Below, piece by piece: positions 23,093-35,511 of a DNA stretch of 64,000 bases (positions are counted from its first letter, which is position 1; each line of letters opens with the position of its first letter). The notes beneath the pieces are model-generated. The model did no database searches and was not told the DNA's origin. It saw only the letters and a list, made by a program, of their open reading frames with translations. Location of the stretch: contig NC_060232.1 in the NCBI RefSeq assembly GCF_021155775.2, positions 31,689,922 to 31,753,921 of the forward strand, in the 5' to 3' direction. The position numbers and the translations under genes are program-made. The stretch is from Neodiprion pinetum. Taxonomy: Eukaryota; Arthropoda; Insecta; Hymenoptera; Diprionidae.

Positions 23093-26000
23093 CTATCTGA
23101 TGTATACACCAAGTTGCAAAGCACTTTGCAACAGAACTTTGAGCCCAGGCATAAATGAGGCTATCTGACTAAAATCTGGCCCGGAAACAAGTTGCGTGTG
23201 AAGTCCCAATCCACCGGTATAATTCCCGCTCTGTATCATTTCAGACATTTGATGAAGAGAAGACAGAGTACTTGGGGACAACTGAAAAAACAACAGTCAG
23301 TTGGCAGTCACTTCTATGTTCATACTTGTCTTACAAACTCTGGCAATATCTAATTGTCTCACCTTATTTTCTCGTAGGCAATCATACAAAACTTCCAGTT
23401 TTCTTGATACTTCTTCTATTTTTCGTTTGATTTGCTGAAATAATAAAGTAAGTATGAACGGAATTTGTGAACATGGCTTTTGAAAATATTATTTGTTTGT
23501 GGCATAAATGAATAAGAAGCACAGCATTAATCATCCAATAACTTTTCAATGAACGTTATCAACTAATGAAGTTTACCGGATTCTTGGCATTGTTGTAACA
23601 CTGAGTTCTGACTTCATCTAATACAGTTTTTAAATGTACATGTTCCTCTGGTATCGGTGGTTTTGGTTTCTCAGGTTCAGCAATTCTTGCTGACTGCACA
23701 GGTTGTAATGATTCAACAGGTGGGTTGAACTGCGATGGAATATGTTGAGGTGGACCATATTGTTGTTGCTGCCCATAAGGTAAGTGGGAATTAGAGTAAG
23801 CACTTTCTTGTGCAATTGGCTGAAAAGCGATTAAACAGAATTACAACTTGTTGCCAACATTGCAATATCGACGATTCAGTAAGGATTGAGTTGCAACATT
23901 AAAAATTTGCATATTCAGTATTTAGTCTTACGTTAGGAACTGGTTCCTGTTGCGGAGTACTGCCGAAAATTGGATGTAAGATTGGAGTTTGTGGCTGAAA
24001 GGAGTCCGCTCTTGCCTAAATAATAACACAATTACTTAAACATAATCTGAAAATAATGAATAAATTTCACCTATAAGATAATAAGACCAAAATGTTCAAT
24101 TGCATTATTCAAAACACCTAAGTTCTTGTAGTTTTTAGGAAATATTCCACAGAAAAATTAAGTTAGTACTTGGATTTAGCATGGAAGCAGTCCAAATGTA
24201 ATACATTGTGAAACACTGAAAATCCTTTCGAATTATGTATCGTATTCAGCCAGGATGAATTTTAGGTATTACAAAAATCCCTGAAATTTTTTTGGATATT
24301 ATGGTAACAAACATAGGAACTGAATGTTCCAATTATATACGGGGAATGTAGTGAACAAGTCCCAAAATTATGAATGGCGATAATGCAAAACAGGTGACGA
24401 ACACATTAATTCAGCAGGTAACAACATATTAAAGAACTTCGGTAACATTATTTCAAAAGTCACGCAAAATGCCCAGAAGATTTGCTACCTTTGGAGTACC
24501 AGAATTCAGGTGTTTTTCTTTCCATTTCCTGCTACCTGCATGCTCAGCGGACATTACATTATTGTTGTTGACTGTCAACAATGGCTAGGCCATTTTAGAA
24601 AGATAAACACCGATTTATCACTTTTGTCAATGCCAGAACTAACGAATATTTTGTACCATTTACTTATTTTAGTCTATGTTCTGTAGTTTAAATTGATATT
24701 AAAAACGATCTAAATTGAATCCGATACGGAACAGGAAAATTTTGAGTATTGAAAATAAACTATTGAACGGAATTGTTCAATCACCTTTCCATGCACCCAC
24801 ATTGGCTTAGATATTTCTTCATTTTTAGTACTACAAGGTAGGAGACTCACCTGTACTCGACTGGTATTTGCATTTGGAGGGTCGTTCCAGCCAGACTGTT
24901 GTGAATTGTGTTGATAACTGATTTCGTTACTGTATGTTTGAGCTGGTGGTGGTTGTGGTTGTGCACTAACAGGGTTGTACATAGACGACTGAGTAGTATT
25001 TTGCATAGGATTCATTATATTAGGTTGTGAAGGCTTGGTCAGGCTGGTTGCTGGTTGATTAAGCACTAGATTTTGCAGCTGTGGTTGTTGATTGGAATAG
25101 AAATTTGGTGACACGGTAGGTTGTGTCGGGAAAGAGTTTTGCTGGGGAAAACCTTGTATAGGTGGAACTTGAGATTGTGGCTGATTGTTATACGTCTGAA
25201 GCGTAGGTGCAAAAGAGTTTTGATTGCCATACGGACTTCCAAAAGAACTTGTTTTTACAGATGGGTCAAGAATGTACTTTGAACGAGCTTGTGGACCGAC
25301 ACTTGAAGGTCTAGACCCAGTGGGATTTGAACCTATTGAGGGTGGTGGTGGCGGAGGTTGAACCTGCGGTACAGCCGGTAACTGCCCGTAAGTTTGTGGT
25401 GCATATTGATCAGCAAATGTTGATTGAATAGATTGATTTGGTATCGTTCCAAATTGGCCTGGTTGTGGACCCCCAAACTGATTGGTGCCAGGTCCATATG
25501 TTTGTTTAGTAGGTGTTGTGTTCCAATTATTTTGTGGTATTGCTGCACGTGAAGGATCATATGCTGTTTTTGAAGGATCGTATGCTGGTTGTGGAGGAAT
25601 CATAGGTTGAGTCGATCTTCTGGATTGGCTGTAATAAGTCTGTTGACCTGGTATCGATGCTCTGGGTTGTGCTTGCTGGGCAGTTGGTTGAATGTATCCC
25701 AAGGCCTTACAGAGGCGATCTCTCAAAGCTGCGATTTTTGCTTCTTGACTGTTACCGAGATAAATTAAAGCAGCTTCTAGATTTCCTTCCGTAGCTAACA
25801 TTTCAGCATATTGAGATAGTAGGACAGCCGCATTTCCCTCTATTTTAACATCTATGTTTCCTTGAGCTTCTAAAACCTTCTGCATGATAGTTACTAACTC
25901 CACAACTTCTTGAACCTCTTCTTCTGATGCTTCGATCATTTTATTTAAGTTTCCAGAACAAATGTAACAAAACTGGGACTCTCGTTTGAAGATTGGATCA

Positions 26001-29000
26001 CCACTAGATACCAATCGATCACCGAGCACATCTGAAAGAACAGTGTTCAGTATTTCAATTATACCATGTGACAAATTATTTCAGTTAAATTACCAACAAT
26101 CAGTGCCCATTTATTTTACAATCGGTTATATTCATTGAGCATAGTGGCGTTGCACTATTGTTCAAGACTATAGTATGAGAGGACTTGAGTTACATTCCCC
26201 AGCTTGTCGAAGAAGACCTGAATGGCAAGTCGTAAAAATTGTAAGACAGGTCACATCGTTCAAGTGCCGAACCATCAAACTGAGGTTTGAACTGGGTCCA
26301 GCTACACCTGGGCAAGGTATTTTTCACTTTTCCTTGCCCCCTGTGTAATCATGAGTAGGTATTTCTCCTGAAAAGCTTAACACAGCTGCAGACGTATAAT
26401 GATGGTTATGAACCCATCTTTCCCTCAACTCGCACAGGCTAATCATTTATGGGGACATACCCAAAAGATTATGACGAGACAGGAGTGATTATTGTTATTA
26501 TTATTATACACACTTACCACAAAGGGCTGAACGCTCTTCGGGGTTGGAATGTGTGAAAACTCCCACCAATGCTTCTTTCCAACACTTGATATCACAATTT
26601 CTGACAATATCACCCCAGTCTTCACTAACCAGGGAATTTATAAGAGAATTAAGAGCACTTGAATGCTCCGAAAAATATCTGTATTGCGTTTTAGCAAGTA
26701 AGTCAGGTCCTCCAGCCATTGATAGAATAACTGCATCTGCATATCTCTTATTCGTAAAGCAAAGAGAAACGGCTGCTTCAATATTCCCAAGTAGAATTGC
26801 CTGAGTGATGAGTCCTTCTTCATCTGAAATACCAAGTAATTAGTAAACTACCTTAGACCTGTGAGCTGGTAATTAGATACACATGTAGAAAGTATTACCA
26901 TCTCCAGTATTGAGTTTGAAATTGGTTTCAATAGGCTTGATCGAAGCTGGAGATTGTCTTGTCTGCTCCTGTTGAGCAATCGCATCAAATGCTGCACTTC
27001 CGTCAGTTACATTGCCATTAGAAACCTATTACAACGAGTAATTGTAACTTTCATCTGTTTATGAAAATATTTTATTCATTCAGCACTATGAACATTTTTC
27101 AGTTTGTGTCAAGATGGAAAAATACCTACATTATTTAATTTATTTAGTTCAGTGCTTGTTTCAGTTTGTTCTTCAGGTACAAACTTGCTGAGCTTTGTGT
27201 TAATCGATTGCGAATCATATCCTAATAATTCTAATATATCTCCAGTGATATTATCTCCAAAATGTGCACCCAAACAACTCCATACTTTACGATTATGATC
27301 ACTAGTTGCAGTATCAGCTTTTCCTTTGCAGAAATCGCCAAACTGTCCGTTTTGGAGTGCAGCTTCTAAGTGATTTGATCGGTGAATTAATTCTGGATCA
27401 GTTATTACTTGTGATATAATGATTCGACCATTCGAATTAGGTGGGTCATTTTCGAATAATGTCAGTTTTCCACCAAACTGAAATTAAACAAATGTCTGTG
27501 TAATTGTCAAATTAAACATGGATATTAAAATTTAACACCCTACTGACTACATTTCATATCATCAAAAAGAGTTAAAATGTAAATTGTAAATCGGTAAAAC
27601 TGAGTATAAGTTAGTTCAACGTACAGATTACACAATTATGTAAAGTACACAGATTACTCACACCAAACGAAGCTCCAACAGGCCTTTTTAGCCATTTAGG
27701 AGCTTTTTTCAGATCTACTGTTGATTCATTTTGCAGCAATGGCGGTGCTTGAGCAAAGGCATCCATTCCAGGAAACGAATCAGCAATCTTGTTCGAAGTT
27801 TCACTTGAAACTTGTTGCTGACCACCCAAGAGTGAGTAAACAACTGCATGGCCATCAAAACTACTGCCAGCTACTAATCCAGGATTGCGTGGACACCAAG
27901 AGACATCAAAGTTCCACTGATTTGTTTGTGCCAACTCACAAAGTACTTCTCCATTCTATGATTGAATGAACACTCATGACTAAATTCAATCAAAGTGTCA
28001 AAATATGGCATGCAAAGTTGTAGATAAACTTACAGTCGCCGTTGAGTTTGGGTTCCAACAAAGTATTCTATTGTCTTTGGCACAACTGACCAGAAGATCA
28101 GGGTCGTGTAGATTCCAAGCAATTGAAAGAACGCCTCGCTGATGAGCCGCTAAAGTTTTTAGGGGTGATGTGGCAAATCTGAGATCCCAAAGCTGAATTA
28201 TCGGGCTCTGATCATCTTCTGATGCAAGGCATAACTGTGTTGCAACATCTGGATGCCACTGTACCACTTTCCACCGAACCTGAAGTTAAGATGAGTAATT
28301 GGTTGATAGTGTATGACAATTTGATTAACTTGAAAAAAACTAAACCTACCCTTGAGTTTGCATCATTCAGCTTGATTATTGGCTCATTTTTCCGTAGGTC
28401 CCAAATCACACATCTTTGAGAGAAAGTGGAAGCGAGAATGTGTTGCACTGAAATAGTAACACTCGATCTTATAATTATCATACTGTTTTCTACAAAAAAT
28501 TTTGAAGTTAAATCAACAGTTTCAAATCTGCAAATTACCAGTTTTGGAATTTGAATTGGCTGAGTTGAGTTTGGAAAGGGATTCGATTAATTATAAGTAA
28601 GTGAAAATTTACACCTGAGTTTATGATAATATAATTTATACCCTATACCTTGCTTGTTCCATGCAATATACTGGACATCTTCCAGAGGTTGACTTCGAGT
28701 TCCCGGAGTCATTGGAGTGTTGGTATTAACGAGATCCCATATGTAAATTTCACTTTCTGTGGCTCCTGTGGCCAATAAATTTGATTGGAAAGGATTAAAA
28801 TCCATGGCTCGCACAGGACCAGTATGCTTGTCAGGGCTACTGAGGATGCAATCACTTTCATTGGCTAACATCTTAGCCGCTGAATAAATTTTTATAGTTC
28901 CATAATCACAACCGCCTACTATTATACCAGCAGGATTATTGCCGAAAGATCCCCATATGATCTTGTGATACCTTGAAAACAAGAAACACTTTTAAATATC

Positions 29001-29309
29001 AGTAAGTATCTAAAAATTGAAACATAAGGGAAGATAAGGATAGCATAAATTTATATGGATTTTCAACAATAAGAATATGAAAGGAAGAAAATGATTCAAG
29101 GGTAACCTGTGATCACTAGATATCGAAGCTTTAAGATCCATGTCATAGCCGGGTTCTTGTAGATTAAGAGCATATAAATCCAAGCTGGCTGATGTGCTGA
29201 AGCTAGCATCTAACTGTTGAGCAGCGGTTCCTGCCGCTAGCAATATCGGATGTTGAGCAGGTGGAGACCACGCCACATTTACAGTGCGTAACAGTTCCTT
29301 CACTTTCAT
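23093..29309 (-). CDS. Sec31: COPII coat protein Sec31
   Basis: Thirteen exons in transcript order: 29107-29309, 28649-28971, 28350-28447, 28034-28279, 27662-27955, 27130-27477, 26899-27025, 26518-26823, 24851-26031, 23932-24015, 23577-23819, 23363-23434 and 23093-23281. Together they are 3714 nt, 1237 residues (human SEC31A is about 1220). Sec31 pairs with Sec13 to build the outer cage of COPII vesicles leaving the ER. Residues 1-388 are a WD40 propeller (WDLVNTNTP, CVIWDLRKNEP, IIQLWDLRFA, ILCWNP). Residues about 389-760 form the helical cage region (WSCLGAHFGDNITGDILELL, WKEALVGVFTHSNPEERSAL). A Pro/Gln-rich linker spans about 765-1110 (QPPPPPPSIGSN, GWNDPP). The C-terminal helical domain starts at PIPEEHVHLKTVLDEV. 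The start MKVKELLRTVNVAWSP is the standard family N-terminus. Confidence 0.95.
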
Positions 29310-30574
29310 CTTGTATACTGATCACCGTAACGAATAAAAATATTAATTGTTTTAAATTAATGACTTTTAAAAAGTTACATAAGCAAATATATGTGTTATA
29401 CTTCTGGAGATATAAGTACACAAATAATTATCAATAATACAACCAAACGGGTCATGATAGTCTGACTTGTACAACAGCAGACAGTGGTATCAAGTTTTTA
29501 ATTACTCGGAGTACGAGTAATGAATTCTTAACAATAATTCAAAAATGAAAGATGCAATATTGCTACGCAAGAGATCTGATCAGCTACAGCATTGATGATA
29601 GAGCCGTACAGCAATGAATACTGGATGCATCGTTGCAAGATGAGATCACAAACCGTAAATATTTTCCTAATATAAAGTAATACACCTTATGAAAGGTCCA
29701 GTTGTCTGGTGGAGGACAGGATTTGATAGTCGACTGAAATGTCATACGGATTAATAAGAACTACCTGACATATGCAGTTAAGAACACAATCTGGGCATAA
29801 AATTGAAACGAATAATGATGTAAACAATCCTGTGGCTAACCTTGCTTTCGTTCCGCTCAGTATGAATAATCCTTATAAATATAATTTCGGTAACGTCAGG
29901 TAAATTTGATTCACCACCGTCAACACTTCCAACGTGGCGACTGCCGGACTGCCTGTAGTTCGTAGCGCGGCGTAGCAAAATTCAGCGGAAGGCTCCGGCT
30001 CCACAACCAGCCACGAAGTGTAGCCGGCTACGACTGGTCGCTACCGTTCGGTGGTAACTTGTGATGGCGCGGCTTCAAATTTAGTTCCTAAAAGCGACAC
30101 CAGGTGGATCAGTCATATGTTTGTAAACTTTTGTAAACTTGCTCTGACTGTAAATGTCAGGCAGGCACTGAACTATGATACAATCTTACAATTAGAGCGT
30201 ATAACAGTACAATCTACTGATTCGTATGAATATATTTTTTCAAAATATATCTACACATTCGTGTGTGTATGATTTGAAGATGATGAAGTCTGATCTGCAC
30301 AGCATTGAGTAATTAGCACGGGAAACAAACGAGCTCAATTTGATGGTGCAATTTTATTGAGTACACTGAGGTCAGTACAGTTTCCTCTGCCATTATCATG
30401 TATAATTCTATTTTTAGATTACGGCAAATATTGAGTCTAAATTGCCGTATTCTACATTTTCTGAAATTAAACGATTATTTTACAATTAACACCGTTATTA
30501 AAATAATTTCTGCTATCCCCCAGGTGATCTCGTTGCTGTAAACAATTATTGTTTCTAACCCTAAAATTTCAATA
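29310..30574. promoter_or_regulatory. Divergent intergenic region, Sec31 / aveugle
   Basis: About 1.27 kb lie between the two start codons. A distinctly GC-rich island at about 29930-30060 interrupts AT-rich sequence and is the best candidate for a shared promoter or an upstream non-coding exon. The open frames in it show no recognisable domain. Confidence 0.45.
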
Positions 30575-31153
30575 ATGGTTGAGGAGAGCGTGAATTCTTA
30601 TAACAAACCGAAAGTAAGAGTTACGTTGCATCCTTGGAATTACAAGTTATAATATTTTATTAAGTGTGAGAATGTTTTCACATGCCTTAAGTATTCTCTC
30701 TGTGATTCAGAATAAAACTGCGCGGCCCCGTCCAGTTTACTTGTGGAATGTCTTAGATGTACAGAAGTGGTTGCGGAGACACTGTAGCGATTACTATCAA
30801 TTGTATCATGAAAAGTTTTTGTATGTAAGTGAGAGAATATGATAGCACGTAACGTCCGACTTATTGTATTATGTATGTAATTTTGACTTTAGGGAATAAT
30901 TCATTGATTTCAAGCATATTATATTTGAATATAACAGATGCGGACCTAATTCCTGTATTGTTTTCTCTTTATACAGCATGATATAACTGGCAGAGCGCTT
31001 CTGAGGGTCAATGAGAACATTTTACTGCGATTAGGAATCGTGAATGAGGAACACAGATCGGATATATGGAGAGAAATTATGAAATTGCGATTAAAAACGG
31101 ACATATTGGAGATTAGAGATATTGAACGTAGAAATAATACTAATTATGATTGA
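30575..31153 (+). CDS. ave: Aveugle, small SAM-domain adaptor (SAMD12-like)
   Basis: Three exons: 30575-30613, 30711-30824 and 30977-31153, 330 nt and 109 residues. In Drosophila, Aveugle (Hyphen) is a ~106-residue SAM protein that links CNK to KSR and so promotes RAF activation in receptor tyrosine kinase signalling. The SAM domain fills residues about 20-95, with YLWNVLDVQKWLRRHC at the start, HDITGRALLRVNENILLRLG in the middle, and WREIMKLRLKTDILEIRDIE at the end. The match runs nearly the full length, including the family-specific C-terminal tail after the SAM core. All introns are phase 0 and under 165 bp. The start lies in a short first exon (MVEESVNSYNKPK) and is the least secure part. 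Confidence 0.9.
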
Positions 31154-31858
31154 TATTGAGATTGTGCCGACAATTACTATCATTAGAATTAATGTTTTTA
31201 TCAGTCACTTTGTACCTTTCATTGAATATTCCCTCTTTCACTGATATTGTACATCTAGGGAATGAGCAAAGCGATCAATATTTCGATGGATGAAAAATCG
31301 TTTCACACTTTGAATACCGATTTCACCGATTTTCATCTACAAACTAACATATTAATTAGTAAAACATATTTTTGTACCCAGTTGTTTGATAAAAAGTTAT
31401 TTTATTACTACCATTGATGAGTATTTCAACTAAAAATATTACCAGGGGATCGAAATGTAATTGAAACCACAAAAACTTACTGTTTTAGACATGTTCTTTA
31501 GAAAATTCTAAATGAAAACTGCGGCGCAATGAGCCTTAGTAAATAGGAAGTTACATATGCTTTATAAATGTACCAAGCATTATTCATATAATATGAAAGC
31601 TGTATTGATCATAGGCTGATTTTCAGATACTTGTTTGCCGATATTTTTAATAAATCAAAAATTGATGGTCAATGAGACTAAAAGTTTGTTATCCCTGTCC
31701 AGCAACGTAACACTAAGTGTAATTAAATGATCAGTAAATTATTTAGGCCAGAACAAAATATAGGCCAAGACAGCAGCACAAGTTAAAACGAAGTCTTCGG
31801 AGTCGCTTCATTAGTTGAAAAGGCTTGATCCATTCTTGCTCGAACCATTCTGCTTGAC
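31154..31858. other. Spacer, ave 3' UTR to the SMYD promoter
   Basis: AT-rich, no coding signal on either strand. It should contain the ave 3' UTR and upstream promoter sequence of the next gene. Confidence 0.45.
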
Positions 31859-31866
31859 TATAAATA
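31859..31866 (+). promoter_or_regulatory. Putative TATA box of the SMYD-type gene
   Basis: TATAAATA with a CAGT initiator-like motif at 31884-31887. A non-coding first exon could then run to a good donor (TAG|GTATGT) at 32143 and splice to the acceptor just before the start codon at 32301. Confidence 0.45.
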
Positions 31867-32300
31867 GTCAGCAAGGTATTGCACAGTAACAGACCGTAAG
31901 AATCTATGTAGTCCACGTCTCTACTAGCGCGGCTCGCACGCGTTAATACTCGCGAGTGAAAACGGAATTATTGTGTTTTATTTGTTCCAACAATAGAACT
32001 TCGCACAGGTTAAAGTTGGGCAAGTTGGTTCCACGCTACCAGCGATAAGTACGTTCCAGTTTTAATTTTAAAAACAGCTGCGATTCTTCCAAGCTACAAT
32101 AGGATCGTCGACCTACCAATCTATTGTTATACAATACCTATAGGTATGTATTTGCGGCGAACGCGCGTGGTCTTATTTTCACGTAACTGAAAGCACGATG
32201 GTGGTTTTGCAATTTTCCAGCTTGTCGATGACTACTCCAAAAAAGGAAATGTTTAAAGAATTAAAGACAATTGATTGATTTTTTATTTCAACCTCAGATC

Positions 32301-35300
32301 ATGAGTGCTGAATCGCAGGAGCTGTGCACTGTATGCGGAATGGCAGCAGAGCACAAGTGCAGCGCTTGCAAGAGCGTTTTTTACTGTAGCAGAGAGCACC
32401 AAAAGTCCCATTGGAAGGTTCACGGGAAGAAGTGTATTCCTTATAAGGTATGTAACACCGAACCGACGAATGTCCAAACGGACCAAATTCCGTATTTTTA
32501 AAATTCTTATCTCTTATTAGTCATCACAGGTATCGATTCCGTATTTATTCGGATTTCGCCCGAGAAACTAAATGATTGTACGAGCTCGAGTCTGCTCAAT
32601 TTGTAAATGGATTAGCTTATAGCTGGCTGAATTACAATTTTTCGAATAATCTATACATAAGCAAGGAGCAACACGTTTGTTCGTTTATTACCCACGATTA
32701 AATCACTTGTATTTTCTGGGCATGTATACCTAACTTAGATTTTACACAGGACAAATTATGAAGTAATTGTGAATATGTATATGTAATTTCTTAGTGTAAT
32801 TTAAAAAAACTTTAAATGGCATATTTTCTATTTAAATGTATTGACGAATGAAGATTTATGTCGTGAAAATTAGATCGCGACTAACGAAGTTCTCGGACGA
32901 CACTACGTGGCCATAAGAAACATCAATGTTGGCGAGGTGGTCTTCCAGGAGAAGAATGCCCTCGTCGAAGGACCCCCGCTGGAAACGGGGCCAGTCTGCT
33001 TAGGATGCTACGCAGTGCTTACTCCAAAATCTGCGGTACCATGCGTCAAGTGTGGCTGGCCGTTATGCGGACTGTGTAGAGATCACGGGCCAGAATGCGA
33101 ATTCACGGTCAAGTATAAAGACGAAAAGGTACGCAAAGCTCGCCACATGTGCGTAAGCGGGTTTGTTAATAAATGATAAAATAAACCCGACCTCTGAGGG
33201 ATCTGCGATTTGTCGAGGTATTGTTCCAAAAACAAAAAGCATTTCAGGACCTGCCTTTTGGCTACAAGATTTACCAAGATTTTGATAAGAGTAGTAGGTA
33301 ACACGATGAAGCATTAATTGCACCGTACGTTTGCATGGGAAAATTAGTCCCCCTCGTTAACGTTCGATTGGGATACAGGTATCAATTACGGATTTTGTTT
33401 TTCCGCACCCCACCTATCGCTGTATCACAACGATAAGAGCCTTGCACTTGCGCGAAGCAGATCCGGGTCTATATGAGAAATTTTTAAATCTTGAAGACCA
33501 CGCCGAGGAACAGGAGCGCACCTCTTTATTCACGCCTCGTTTCGTCGCGCAATTCATTAAGAGGTTCTTCAAGATTGACGTTACGGAACAAGAAGTTGCA
33601 AAAGTCGTCGGCATTCTGCAGGTAAATCACTGGCGGTAAACAATCACATATGCTCCCGTTTACGGATTTGTGGTATATTTTCAAATGTTTTTCAGGTGAA
33701 TGGTCATGAAGTGCCGTTAACCGAGCCTGCTTATATCGCGGTTTACGATATTTCGTCCATTGTTGAGCACAGCTGCAGAGCAAATTGCTCCAAGAGCTTC
33801 ACCAGTAACGGTGGCATTGTTGCTCGAGCTGCAATACCCATAAAAAAAGGTGCTTCGTTCCGTTCCATGACTTAGTATCACTTTAAAAAAAATTTTTTTT
33901 TCATCATATATTCTCACATTTTTAATCGCTCACATATCCATCACCTACGCTTACGTTAAAAATTCACTTTTCATATAATCCATCTTACAGGCCATCATAT
34001 AACGATATGTTACACCGATCCTCTTTGGGGCGTTGAGAATAGGAGACATCATTTGGCACAGACGAAATTTTTCCAGTGCATGTGCGAACGATGCATCGAT
34101 CCTACAGAATTTGAAACTATGTACAATGCTATCAAATGCTGGAATGCGTGAGTTCGTACATTATTTTTGAAAAGTTGTTACTTCAATTACTCGAGTGATC
34201 ATGGCACTTTTGCTATCTTGAAGGTAGTTTTTTTTTTTTTTTTTAACGCACCGTATGAATTTACTTATGCGGCCTATTTGACGTATGGTCGATTTTTACT
34301 TTTTTCGAATTAGAATACGTATATCAGAGGCGCGTAAGCAATGAAGAATTATATGGTAAACAGTTGTTTAATGAGAAATTTTTTTTATAAAGTGATTGCA
34401 ATGGACACGCCCTTCCGAAAACCTTCATTAAATCTGGAAATGAAAGGCCAGATTACACATGCAACGCATGTTCAAGTACTAAGAGTTTTGACGCGGTCGA
34501 AGAAATGATGGAGCAAATCGGAATACATTTGTCACAGATGAAGAAAAACGACATGGAACAATGTAGAAAATTTATTCAAGAATACGGCAAATTTCTCCAC
34601 GAAAATCATTATTATATTACGGACGTTAAATTGGCTTTGGCTCAATTAATTGGCCAGGAAAATCCTGGTTTACCTGGAATCAGTGACGATTTATTGCAAG
34701 AAAAAATATCGCTGTGCAAGCACGTCAGTCAGCTTTTAAAAAAGCTTGTTCCCGGTGAGTAACTGGACAATTGTTGCAAGGTATATATGTCCTTCGAATT
34801 GAAGAAGATTTGACGCTGACTCTATTTACATAACGCTGGGCTCTTGATTGTACAAACAACTGTTTCAAGCAGCTCATTAACATCGCGTTTCAAATAACAC
34901 GTATCTTCGGTCCCATGGCCTTGTTATAGTAGGAAAATAGTAATGAAATGTTTTTAATGACTGTATAATTCAAGATGCAAAAACAATCGGCATTAATAAT
35001 CATCTATTGGTTGGTTTCAACAGCGGAGAATAGAGTTCTTGGATTAGTCCTCTTTGAACTACACGCTGCAATTGCTGAGTGTGGGCGCAGACTGGACCCT
35101 GGAGAGCTACGAGAGGCTCTACTGGTAATACTAATTTTTAAATATACATATCCGTGTGAAGCAGTATATAGTACCGATTGTTCATCAATTTGGAAAAATA
35201 AAATCGAATACCTTGTACGAAGTAAGGCGATCTGCTGACTTCGCTCTTTTTGCACCATGTTCCTCGGCCAGATACATATTTTGAAAATTAATTCATATGC

Positions 35301-35511
35301 TTGTATTTGTATATTTCTTATAATATTACCAACCTCTTAATGATCGCTGCAGGAATCAAAGCGAATATTGGCCGAATCGTACGAGTTACTAAAGTATGAA
35401 CCAGAGGCACTTCCAGAGGGGAAAATAGCAGTACAAGCTCATAAGAATCTTCAGCATATAGAAACAATTCTGAAAGTAATGCATCAGAACATCAGTATGC
35501 CGCCAATGTAA
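32301..35511 (+). CDS. MYND/SET-domain protein of the SMYD type (arthropod SmydA-like)
   Basis: Eight exons: 32301-32447, 32874-33128, 33379-33621, 33696-33849, 33991-34147, 34393-34754, 35024-35124 and 35353-35511. Together they are 1578 nt, 525 residues. Residues 9-45 are a MYND zinc finger (CTVCGMAAEHKCSACKSVFY, then CSREHQKSHWKVHGKKC). A split SET domain begins with GRHYVAIRNINVGEVVF and includes a Cys-rich insert (CLGCY, CVKCGWPLCGLC), EHSCRANCSKSF and ICYTDPLWG. It is followed by the post-SET zinc motif CMCERC. The C-terminal helical region resembles the TPR-like part of SMYD proteins. SMYD members methylate histone or other lysines, but the SET motif usually read NHSC is EHSC here, as in insect SmydA-type proteins, so catalytic activity is uncertain. 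The start lies right after a good acceptor and gives the standard N-terminus. Confidence 0.9.

Noticed and set aside
26080..26500. A tRNA-derived SINE in the Sec31 intron between exons 8 and 9 (GTTCAAG and GTTTGAACTGG resemble box B)
   Set aside because: No matching box A at the right spacing and no A-rich tail or flanking duplication could be seen.
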